Positions 1 through 5,329 of a stretch of DNA of 7,301 nt are shown piece by piece. The stretch comes from Bacillota bacterium (GTDB lineage: Bacteria > Bacillota > Clostridia > Oscillospirales > Ruminococcaceae), in NCBI GenBank assembly GCA_023433405.1, contig JAEZCT010000051.1, positions 1 to 7,301 on the forward strand. Reading direction: 5' to 3'. How positions within the stretch are numbered: the stretch's first letter is position 1; the number at the start of each line of letters is the position of its first letter. The notes under the pieces are model-generated. The model saw only the letters and a list, made by a program, of their open reading frames with translations. It made no database searches and was not told the DNA's origin. Made by a program: the position numbers and the translations under genes.

Positions 1-60
1 TGCTTATTCACCGTAACTATATGGCCTTGCAACCTAAAAAGCGAAGTATCAAGTCTAACC

Positions 61-132
61 TCCTAAGGTGCTTGGTCAGCGAACATGCTTTGTTGGAATT
101 GCTTAGGAGTTTGTGAAACTCACGTGTTTCAC
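61..132 (+). other. Overlapping inverted repeats upstream of rplU
   Basis: Three inverted repeats overlap here. TCCTAAG (61-67) pairs with CTTAGGA (102-108). GAGTTT (107-112) pairs with AAACTC (116-121) across a 3-base loop. GTGAAAC (113-119) pairs with GTTTCAC (126-132) across a 6-base loop. The last two share bases 113-119 and cannot form together. No run of T follows, so this is not a standard intrinsic terminator. It could be the 3' end of an upstream transcript or a regulatory structure. No coding gene is recognised in bases 1-160. Confidence 0.4.
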
Positions 133-145
133 CCCAACCTTTCAG

Positions 146-182
146 TTGACTTATTTGACAGATTGTGATAACATACTATATG
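146..182 (+). promoter_or_regulatory. Probable promoter of the rplU-prp-rpmA operon
   Basis: A -35 box TTGACT (146-151) lies 17 bases from a -10 box TAACAT (169-174), which carries an extended -10 TG at 166-167. A second -35-like TTGACA at 155-160 could pair with TATATG at 177-182 over 16 bases. The position, about 110 bases before the first ribosomal gene, suits a leader-bearing ribosomal protein operon. Spacing and motifs were read by eye; the start site is inferred. Confidence 0.6.
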
Positions 183-280
183 CCGCATGTTGCGGGCAAT
201 GTCATTTATATGGCTTATCAAGTGGACGGCATAACTGCCGCCCCGCCTGACGACAGCGAGTTTACAGAAAAAGGCAGGTG
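183..280 (+). promoter_or_regulatory. Structured rplU leader with possible SD sequestration
   Basis: The presumed transcript opens with hairpin CCGCA/TGCGG (183-187 with 191-195), then CGGCA/TGCCG (227-231 with 236-240). A third helix can form between CGCCTG (244-249) and CAGGTG (275-280), with one G-U pair. This third helix covers the AGGTG that serves as the rplU SD. Such an arrangement would allow translational control. L21 leaders that act in autoregulation are described in Firmicutes, but I cannot confirm that this one belongs to that family. Confidence 0.4.
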
Positions 281-289
281 CCTCACACA

Positions 290-601
290 ATGTACGCGAT
301 TATTGAAACCGGCGGCAAGCAGTATAAGGTATCTCAGGGCGATGTCCTGTTTATCGAAAAGCTTGACACGCAGGCGGATGAAACTATAACCTTTGATAAG
401 GTGATAGCGGTATCCGACAACAGCTCCTCGAAGTTTGGCAACCCCACGGTTGCGGGCGCGACAGTAACTGCAAAGGTAATAAAGAACGGCAAGGGTAAGA
501 AGATTACCGTCTTTACCTACAAGGCAAAGAAGAACGAAAAGCGCAAAAAGGGTCACAGACAGCCCTACACAAAGGTTCAGATCGAGACGATTACCGCTTA
601 A
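290..601 (+). CDS. rplU: Large-subunit ribosomal protein L21 (bL21)
   Basis: This is ribosomal protein bL21, a 50S subunit protein that binds 23S rRNA. The protein is 103 residues from the ATG at 290, the usual family length. It opens with the characteristic MYAIIETGGKQYKV and ends with the basic RNA-binding segment (KKNEKRKKGHRQPYTKVQIETI, split here as KKNEKRKKGH followed by RQPYTKVQIETI) typical of the family. A GTG at 278 would add four residues (MPHT), but it overlaps the AGGTG at 276-280. That AGGTG sits nine bases before the ATG and is the likely SD, so 290 is preferred. The gene is the first of an operon with prp and rpmA, a standard Firmicutes order, and is preceded by a promoter and a foldable leader. 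Identity is secure. Confidence 0.97.
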   Translation: MYAIIETGGKQYKVSQGDVLFIEKLDTQADETITFDKVIAVSDNSSSKFGNPTVAGATVTAKVIKNGKGKKITVFTYKAKKNEKRKKGHRQPYTKVQIETITA

Positions 602-670
602 TTCGCGGCGTTTAATGGCAGATGACAGTCTGGCTCGAACGTCCTATGCGGCGGATGAGGTTATAGCACC

Positions 671-985
671 ATGATACTGGCCAGATTTAACAAAAACAGC
701 GACGGCTACCGTTCGTTTTCCGTAACGGGACACGCGGGAACCGACCAATACGGCTTTGATGTAGCGTGCGCCGCGGTTTCCTCGGCGGTTCAGATGACCG
801 CGAACGGAATCACGGAGGTAGCGGGCATTCCGGCGGCAGTAGAAGTAAGCGGTGAAATTATTGCGGTTTCTTTGCCGGAGGGTAAGCCTGACGAGTGCGC
901 AAACGTGCTTATTGGTGCGCTGCATCTGCACCTGACCCTGCTTTCAGAAGAGTATAAGGACGCGATACGCGTTATTACCGAGTAA
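671..985 (+). CDS. prp: Ribosomal-processing cysteine protease Prp (YsxB family)
   Basis: Prp removes the N-terminal extension of ribosomal protein L27 in Firmicutes and related bacteria, which is needed for a functional peptidyl transferase region. The protein is 104 residues, normal for the family. The catalytic motif is visible as GHAG at 20-23 and D-V-A-C-A-A-V-S at 30-37, giving the His-Cys pair H21 and C33. The substrate gene rpmA follows after 20 bases, and rplU precedes it by 69 bases, the usual arrangement. The ATG at 671 has a modest SD-like GATGAGG at 654-660. The older annotation for this family is 'YsxB-like' or DUF464. Family assignment is secure. The role follows from studies of homologues and from the extended L27 next door. 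Confidence 0.95.
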   Translation: MILARFNKNSDGYRSFSVTGHAGTDQYGFDVACAAVSSAVQMTANGITEVAGIPAAVEVSGEIIAVSLPEGKPDECANVLIGALHLHLTLLSEEYKDAIRVITE

Positions 986-1005
986 TAAACGGAGGTGTAA
1001 CTGTT

Positions 1006-1290
1006 ATGATTAAGATCAGTATGCAATTTTTTGCACATAAAAAGGGAATGGGTTCTACTAAGAACGGCCGTGATTCCGAGTCTAAACGCCTTGGCGTAAA
1101 GCGCGCGGATGGTCAGTTTGTTCTCGCGGGCAACATTCTTGTTCGCCAGCGCGGCACCCACATCCATCCGGGTGAGAATGTCGGCATCGGCTCGGACGAC
1201 ACGCTGTTTGCTAAGGCAGACGGTAAGGTCAAATTTGAGCGTATGGGCAAGGACCGCAAAAAGGTTAGCATATACGCCGTGGAGCAGTAA
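1006..1290 (+). CDS. rpmA: Large-subunit ribosomal protein L27 precursor (bL27)
   Basis: bL27 lies near the peptidyl transferase centre of the 50S subunit, where its mature N-terminus reaches tRNA. The 94-residue product carries the Firmicutes-type extension MIKISMQFF followed by AHKKGMGSTKNGRDS. Cleavage is expected between F9 and A10, giving an 85-residue mature protein starting AHKKG. The body is highly conserved (SKRLGVKRADGQFV, GNILVRQRGTHIHPG). A strong SD GGAGGTG at 991-997 lies eight bases before the ATG. The internal ATG at 1021 (M6) would keep QFF but lacks an SD. Gene order and a terminator shortly after the stop mark it as the last gene of the operon. Confidence 0.97.
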   Translation: MIKISMQFFAHKKGMGSTKNGRDSESKRLGVKRADGQFVLAGNILVRQRGTHIHPGENVGIGSDDTLFAKADGKVKFERMGKDRKKVSIYAVEQ

Positions 1291-1323
1291 TCCTGCCTTC
1301 GCGAATGCTCATTTTGTCGCTAA

Positions 1324-1356
1324 AAATCCCGAGCCGATTCGCTCGGGATTTTTTTT
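1324..1356 (+). terminator. Intrinsic terminator of the rplU-prp-rpmA operon
   Basis: AAATCCCGAGC (1324-1334) pairs perfectly with GCTCGGGATTT (1341-1351) across a six-base loop. It is followed by an uninterrupted T run through 1356. It sits 33 bases after the rpmA stop and separates this operon from obgE. Confidence 0.93.
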
Positions 1357-1705
1357 GGGTATCGGCAGTTTTTGAGTTTTTTGGTTTTTACAGGCGCTGC
1401 AATATCCTTTTGTTATGGCGCTGCTGCGTCTGTAAAGATCAAAAACACAGCACCCAGCCGTTATATTGTTTAGTTTTGGCGTGAAATCTTTGGATATATA
1501 GTTATTTTAACTTAATATGTTGCGGCATGTTTATGTAAACCAGACCGAAGTATACTATACCTAAATTGACATTGAATAACCTCAAAGCAATGCCCGCCTG
1601 GCGGCTTTTAAGTGATTCCACACGCTTCGCGGGGGCGTACTAGGGCTAAATTGTGTTATTAATTATGCGGGACTTAAACAAGGAATTATTGGAGGGCTGA
1701 GCTGA
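1357..1705. other. 350-base intergenic region before obgE
   Basis: No credible gene is seen. A perfect -10 hexamer TATACT (1551-1556) sits inside an 11-base palindrome GTATACTATAC (1550-1560), but no good -35 lies at the proper distance. A consensus -35 TTGACA at 1566-1571 has no convincing -10 17 bases on. The octamer GGCGCTGC occurs at 1393 and again at 1418. Since the preceding terminator is strong, an obgE promoter should lie here, but I cannot place it confidently. Confidence 0.4.
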
Positions 1706-2971
1706 ATGTTTATTGATAAAGCCAGAATTAGCATTAGAGCGGGGGACGGCGGCAACGGTTCCGTGTCGTTTCACCGGGAAAAATACGTAGCAGCAGGCGG
1801 GCCGGACGGCGGCGACGGCGGCAAGGGCGGCGATGTGATATTTATTGCGGACCAAAACCTCAATACCCTCATAGACTACAAATACCGTAAGAATTATGCC
1901 GCACAAAACGGTGTAAACGGCGCGCCCCGCCGTTGCTCGGGCAAAAGCGGCGAAGACCTTATTCTGCGTATGCCCACGGGGACGCTGGTGAAGGATGCGG
2001 CAACCGGTCGTATCCTTGCCGACATATCGGATACTGAGCCGGTTGTCATCGCAAAGGGCGGCAGGGGCGGGTGGGGGAATTCTCATTTTGCCACCCCAAC
2101 CAGACAAATTCCCCGCTTTGCCAAAAGCGGCATTCCCGGTGAACAGCTGGATATTGTGCTGGAGCTTAAGCTGCTGGCGGATGTGGGGCTGGTGGGCTTT
2201 CCCAATGTGGGAAAATCCACGTTCATATCCACTGTGAGCAACGCAAAGCCGGAGATTGCAAACTACCATTTCACCACCCTTGTGCCGGTGCTGGGAGTCG
2301 TGCGAGTGGAAGAGGGACGTTCCTACGTTATGGCGGATATCCCGGGTTTAATCGAGGGGGCCTCCGAGGGTGTGGGGCTTGGGCATGACTTTTTACGTCA
2401 TGTGGATCGCTGCCGATTGATTGTTCATATCGTGGATGTATCCGGCTTTGAAGGGCGCGACCCGAAGGAGGATTTTGCGAAGATTAACTTTGAGCTTGAA
2501 AACTTCGATGCGGAGCTAGCTAAGCGTCCCCAGATTGTTGCGGCCAACAAATGCGACCTTGCCACGGAGCAGCAGATTAATGAGTTCCGGGCATTTATTG
2601 AGGAACAGGGCTATCCTTTTTTCGCAATCTCCGCCGCCGCGCGTTCCGGAGTGGAGGAGTTGAAATTTGCTATCTCCAACCGCCTGCTGGAGCTACCCCC
2701 CATTAAGGTATATGAACCGGAGGCGGTTCCTTTGGAGAAGCTGGAAAACGAGTTTGCCTTTTCTATTGAAAAGCAGGATGGGATATTTGTGGTAGAAGCC
2801 CCCTGGCTTTTGCGTGTTTTACGCAACTGTAATATGGATGATTACGAATCACTGCAATACTTCCAGCGTATTCTCGTGGAAAAGGGCGTGATTCAGCGCC
2901 TGGTGGATATGGGAGTGCAGGATGGCGATACCGTAAGCATCTATGACTTTGAATTTGATTATGTGCATTAA
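1706..2971 (+). CDS. obgE: GTPase Obg (ObgE/CgtA)
   Basis: Obg is a slow-turnover GTPase that associates with the 50S subunit and takes part in its late assembly and in stress signalling. The 421-residue protein has all three expected domains. The glycine-rich Obg fold spans about 1-158, with dense Gly stretches at 13-18, 31-43 and 118-124. The G domain spans about 159-330, with G1 GFPNVGKST (164-172), switch I FTT (189-191), G3 DIPG (211-214), G4 NKCD (281-284) and G5 ISA (308-310). A C-terminal OCT domain covers about 342-421. An SD GGAGGG at 1691-1696 is nine bases before the ATG. The gene commonly follows rpmA in Firmicutes. Here a terminator and 415 bases lie between them, so it is probably transcribed separately. 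No motif is missing. Confidence 0.98.
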   Translation: MFIDKARISIRAGDGGNGSVSFHREKYVAAGGPDGGDGGKGGDVIFIADQNLNTLIDYKYRKNYAAQNGVNGAPRRCSGKSGEDLILRMPTGTLVKDAATGRILADISDTEPVVIAKGGRGGWGNSHFATPTRQIPRFAKSGIPGEQLDIVLELKLLADVGLVGFPNVGKSTFISTVSNAKPEIANYHFTTLVPVLGVVRVEEGRSYVMADIPGLIEGASEGVGLGHDFLRHVDRCRLIVHIVDVSGFEGRDPKEDFAKINFELENFDAELAKRPQIVAANKCDLATEQQINEFRAFIEEQGYPFFAISAAARSGVEELKFAISNRLLELPPIKVYEPEAVPLEKLENEFAFSIEKQDGIFVVEAPWLLRVLRNCNMDDYESLQYFQRILVEKGVIQRLVDMGVQDGDTVSIYDFEFDYVH

Positions 2972-3026
2972 TTGAGGACTGCCGAGTGAAGGTGCTGCCT
3001 GTCCGTGTCATTATCCAAATATCGGC

Positions 3027-3055
3027 TTGCCGAACCTGTGAAAATGCGCTATACT
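3027..3055 (+). promoter_or_regulatory. Candidate promoter upstream of mrnC
   Basis: TTGCCG (3027-3032) and TATACT (3050-3055) are separated by exactly 17 bases, close to the sigma-A consensus. The implied leader to the mrnC start is about 140 bases. A weaker alternative uses TTGACG (3117-3122) but lacks a good -10 at the right distance. No gene is seen in the 233 bases between obgE and mrnC. Confidence 0.5.
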
Positions 3056-3185
3056 GTTATCTTATTAAGTAGTATAAATAAACAAGGCGAACACAAAATG
3101 ACCTGATTTATGAATTTTGACGCGGATATATCAATGCTGTTATCGGATAATCGTATTATGATAGCTTTAGGCTAACGACGAAACC

Positions 3186-3207
3186 GGAGGAATGCCACAC
3201 GCGTTTG
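3186..3207 (+). promoter_or_regulatory. SD and TTG start of mrnC
   Basis: The only SD near the start is GGAGGA at 3186-3191. An ATG at 3192 abuts it directly but opens a seven-codon frame (MPHAFGT, stop 3213-3215) in a different frame from mrnC. In the mrnC frame there is no ATG or GTG between the TAA at 3148-3150 and the conserved region. TTG at 3205, 13 bases after the SD, is therefore the most likely start despite the long spacing. Confidence 0.55.
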
Positions 3208-3606
3208 GAACTTGAGGAAAATAAAAACCCTAAACTGAAGAGCCCCTTGGCACTGGCCTTTTTGGGTGACGCCGTCTATGAGCTGATGGTGCGAGAGCAT
3301 CTCTCCCGTCTTGGGAATATGCCAGCCCACACCCTGCATATCAAGGCGGTGCGCATGGTGCGCGCTTCGGCACAGGCCAAGGCCGTGCAGCTGATTGCGC
3401 CGGAGCTTACCGAAGAAGAGACGGCCATGTATAAGCGCGGACGAAACGCCAACAGTACGACGGTGCCCAAAAACGCCGATCCGTGCGAATACCGCGCAGC
3501 CACGGGTCTCGAGACGCTGTTTGGCTTTTTGTATCTCAAGGAACAGCATGAACGCATTTCCGTGCTGTTTGAGAAGATTTGGAACGCTTTTTCAGACTCC
3601 ATTTAA
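3205..3606 (+). CDS. mrnC: Mini-ribonuclease 3 (Mini-III)
   Basis: Mini-III is a homodimeric RNase III-like enzyme without the double-stranded RNA-binding domain. It trims the 3' and 5' ends of 23S rRNA precursors. The 133-residue product is the usual size. The RNase III signature is seen as FLGDAVYELMVR (19-30), with D22 the expected catalytic Asp. The conserved KRGRNAN (77-83) and TGLETLFGFLYL (100-111, metal-binding E103) follow. The start is unusual (TTG). In many Firmicutes this gene lies beside cysS and rlmB; here it follows obgE instead, still within a ribosome-maturation neighbourhood. It is probably monocistronic, with its own promoter and a strong terminator. Family identity is secure; the exact N-terminus is less so. 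Confidence 0.93.
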   Translation: MELEENKNPKLKSPLALAFLGDAVYELMVREHLSRLGNMPAHTLHIKAVRMVRASAQAKAVQLIAPELTEEETAMYKRGRNANSTTVPKNADPCEYRAATGLETLFGFLYLKEQHERISVLFEKIWNAFSDSI

Positions 3607-3636
3607 AAAAGAGTCTGCCGGGTGATAATAGGGAAC

Positions 3637-3670
3637 AGCAAAAACCGTCCGTATGGACGGTTTTTGCTTA
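3637..3670 (+). terminator. Intrinsic terminator of mrnC, possibly bidirectional
   Basis: AGCAAAAACCGTCC (3637-3650) pairs perfectly over 14 bp with GGACGGTTTTTGCT (3655-3668) across a GTAT loop. The A and T runs lie within the stem, so it could stop transcription from either side. It starts 31 bases after the mrnC stop. Confidence 0.9.
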
Positions 3671-3839
3671 TACTTTATACGATTTATAAGTGTAATGTAT
3701 AGAATTAAGTGAAAAAGCTCTGGTTTTTGGGTTTTCACGCGGCTTATTAAATGCAATCCAATTTTTTTGAGGAGATTTAGTATTAATTGCTTATTAGAAA
3801 CCGGAACTGTATTAGTGCTCACTGAATATATCCTTAGGC

Positions 3840-3868
3840 TGGACAAAGATTTTCATTCGCCATATAAT
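3840..3868 (+). promoter_or_regulatory. Strong promoter of the TIM-barrel gene
   Basis: TGGACA (3840-3845), one mismatch from TTGACA, is followed after exactly 17 bases by a perfect TATAAT (3863-3868). Transcription should start near 3875, leaving a leader of about 130 bases before the ATG at 4006. This is among the best promoter matches in the window. Confidence 0.75.
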
Positions 3869-3874
3869 AAAAAT

Positions 3875-4005
3875 GACTCAACAGGTGAATTGCAGTACGA
3901 CTTCAAAAGGATAGTAAGCCTTAGCGGCAGATATTTGGCATCGCATATTTTGCGCCCACGGCGCGGGAAGGCAAGGGAGCCGCCTCATTCTCCCTTGGTA
4001 ACGCA
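3875..4005 (+). promoter_or_regulatory. Structured 5' leader without an SD
   Basis: Two adjacent GC-rich hairpins end just before the start codon. GCGCC/GGCGC (3952-3956 with 3960-3964) has a three-base loop. CAAGGGAG/CTCCCTTG (3972-3979 with 3990-3997) has a ten-base loop. The only SD-like bases, GGGAG at 3975-3979, lie 26 bases from the ATG and are inside the second stem. The 15 bases before the ATG contain no SD. This may be a regulatory leader; no known riboswitch class is recognised. Confidence 0.4.
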
Positions 4006-4803
4006 ATGAATTTCGGACTATCAACTGCCTGCCTCTACCCGCAGGAGACTGAAAAAACGCTGGAATATTTCTGTAATCATCAGGTTCCTGTCGTCGAGGT
4101 GTTTTTAAACACCTTCTCTGAGCTAAAGCTGGATTATCTTGATGAACTTCGGAGGATGTGCAGGAAAGCGGGTACAAAAATCGTCTCCCTGCACCCCTTT
4201 ACCAGCGGATTTGAGCCATTTATGATGTTTACGGAATACGAGCGGCGCTTTACCGATTGTGTGGAGCTCTATAAGCCCTATTTTGAGGCCTGCAGCTTTC
4301 TGGGCAGTGAAGTTGTGGTGCTGCATGGGGATCGCAACGACGGTGTAATGGAACAAGAGCGGTATTTTGAACGCTACCATCGTATGTATTTAGAGGCGCG
4401 CCGCTATGGGGTATACCTTGCGCAGGAGAATGTGGCCCGGTGTAAGTCCCACAGCACGGATTTTATCCGCGCAATGCATCGCGCGCTAGGGGAGGATGTG
4501 CGCTTTGTACTGGATACAAAACAGGCCATGCGCGGCGGGCAGAATGTCTTTGAAATGGCGGATGCGATGGGAGATCGGGTGGTACATGTACATCTCAGCG
4601 ACCAAAGCGAGATAGAGGATTGCCTGCCACCCGGCAGTGGCGGTCTTGACATAAAACGCCTGCTATTTGCACTTAAATCCAATGGATTCGACCGAAATGT
4701 GATTATTGAGCTATACAGGTGTAATTTTCGGGAGCCAATCGACCTTCTTGTTTCACTAAAATTTTTAACAGATTTGGGTATTATGCACAATTATTTCGAG
4801 TAG
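4006..4803 (+). CDS. Sugar phosphate isomerase/epimerase-like TIM-barrel protein
   Basis: The 265-residue protein belongs to the xylose isomerase-like TIM-barrel superfamily (AP endonuclease 2 fold), soluble and cytoplasmic. It begins MNFGLSTACLYP, a typical first strand, then VVEVFLNT (29-36). Likely metal and substrate ligands are spread along the strands: H63 (SLHPF), H107 (VLHGD), E141 (AQEN), D170 (VLDT), H194 and H196 (VHVHLSD, with D199), the GSGGLD loop (210-215) and E235 (IIELY). Position 172 is Lys where many relatives have His after Asp-X. The substrate cannot be told from sequence or neighbours. It has its own promoter and a structured leader. The ATG at 4006 lacks an SD, but no ATG, GTG or TTG lies upstream in frame before the TAG at 3922, and homologues start at this point. 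Confidence 0.85.
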   Translation: MNFGLSTACLYPQETEKTLEYFCNHQVPVVEVFLNTFSELKLDYLDELRRMCRKAGTKIVSLHPFTSGFEPFMMFTEYERRFTDCVELYKPYFEACSFLGSEVVVLHGDRNDGVMEQERYFERYHRMYLEARRYGVYLAQENVARCKSHSTDFIRAMHRALGEDVRFVLDTKQAMRGGQNVFEMADAMGDRVVHVHLSDQSEIEDCLPPGSGGLDIKRLLFALKSNGFDRNVIIELYRCNFREPIDLLVSLKFLTDLGIMHNYFE

Positions 4804-4886
4804 TTTCGACAAGAATTAATTCTTAAGTTTACATAAATCACGCTATATATTCATGATGGTTGATACAACGGCTGATATTGTCGAAA
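4804..4886. repeat. Nine-bp inverted repeats bracketing 65 bases
   Basis: TTTCGACAA (4804-4812), directly after the stop codon of the TIM-barrel gene, is the exact inverse of TTGTCGAAA (4878-4886). A perfect 14-base palindrome AAGAATTAATTCTT (4811-4824) overlaps the left arm. No target-site duplication is seen. The repeat could close a long RNA stem at the mRNA 3' end or be a small element. Its function is unknown. Confidence 0.4.
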
Positions 4887-4890
4887 TAAA

Positions 4891-4930
4891 CATTTTTTTG
4901 CAAAATGAAATTTCTTTCATTTTTTGCTAT
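4891..4930 (+). terminator. AT-rich terminator-like hairpin with an alternative fold
   Basis: GCAAAATGAAA (4900-4910) pairs with TTTCATTTTTTGC (4915-4927), with a two-base bulge and a TTTC loop; further T-rich sequence follows. An alternative hairpin, CATTTT (4891-4896) with AAAATG (4902-4907), uses the same middle arm. It may end the TIM-barrel transcript. It is low in GC, so its strength is doubtful. Confidence 0.4.
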
Positions 4931-4934
4931 CTTT

Positions 4935-4967
4935 TTGTACAATTATGTTAATCTGCTTAACATAATT
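4935..4967 (+). promoter_or_regulatory. Palindromic operator overlapping a candidate promoter
   Basis: An 11-base arm at 4941-4951 (AATTATGTTAA) is the exact inverse of 4957-4967 (TTAACATAATT), with the spacer TCTGC. A possible promoter, TTGTAC (4935-4940) and TAACAT (4958-4963) with 17 bases between, has its -10 inside the right arm. The palindrome ends three bases before the SD of the next gene. It fits a dimeric repressor site; an RNA hairpin is the alternative. It does not match CIRCE, NrdR, Fur, CodY or LexA sites as I know them. Confidence 0.55.
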
Positions 4968-4987
4968 TATGGAGGGAGAAAAATACA

Positions 4988-5296
4988 GTGCAAGGAACAG
5001 TTTTTTTGGACAAGCTGGAAAGCGGTCTTACGGAGGATATGCAGCTTAGTTATGAGATTTTGGAGACACCGGTTTCTCCCGCTGTTTCCGAGCTATGGGA
5101 TCGCGAAATGATTACATACGGTGTTTCGGTTACCAAACTGTGCGGAGGGTACAGTGAGAATGTATCCATCAAAGACATTTCTACAGACCGCGCGGTGGTG
5201 GAGAGGCTGCTGGTAACGCTAAGAAGGGGAAGAGTAACGCCGGTTGCTGTTGCCGACGTGGTGGATGACTTTATGGCCATTCTGTTTTGGGAATAA
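4988..5296 (+). CDS. Small protein, possibly DUF6514 family
   Basis: This 102-residue protein starts with GTG at 4988, nine bases after an excellent SD GGAGGGAG (4971-4978). It is acidic to neutral, with no signal peptide, membrane segment or Cys cluster. The centre reads YGVSVTKLCGG (44-54), then a segment with VSIKDISTD and a predicted helix, then the C-terminal VTPVAVADVVDDFM. This pattern of a beta strand, 'IS-D' and a closing 'VxDF' helix resembles a small clostridial protein family of unknown function, which I tentatively equate with DUF6514. That label needs a profile search. The gene sits alone between a palindromic operator and the nrdR promoter. Its function is unknown. Confidence 0.75.
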   Translation: MQGTVFLDKLESGLTEDMQLSYEILETPVSPAVSELWDREMITYGVSVTKLCGGYSENVSIKDISTDRAVVERLLVTLRRGRVTPVAVADVVDDFMAILFWE

Positions 5297-5329
5297 CCGG
5301 CGAAATTTCGTGTTTTTTGTGTTTAAATA

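Noticed and set aside
3..116. Open frame from the left edge ending at TGA 114-116, possibly the end of an upstream gene
   Set aside because: The 37 residues match nothing I recognise and the region is full of inverted repeats, so coding is unsupported without the sequence to the left.
278..289. GTG at 278 as the start of L21
   Set aside because: It would overlap the probable SD and add four residues (MPHT) not typical of L21; the ATG at 290 gives the standard MYAIIETGG.
1393..1425. Direct repeat GGCGCTGC as the start of a repeat array
   Set aside because: Only two copies occur, and eight bases can recur by chance.
1646..2269. 207-residue open frame on the minus strand within obgE
   Set aside because: It is antisense to the conserved, glycine-rich part of obgE. 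GC-rich Gly codons create long opposite-strand frames, and no SD or family motif supports it.
3878..4177. 99-residue minus-strand frame across the TIM-barrel leader and start
   Set aside because: It runs antisense through a real gene and a strong promoter, and shows no recognisable motif or SD.
4804..4886. Insertion sequence or MITE defined by the 9-bp inverted repeats
   Set aside because: No target duplication, second copy or transposase is visible, so I list it only as an inverted repeat.
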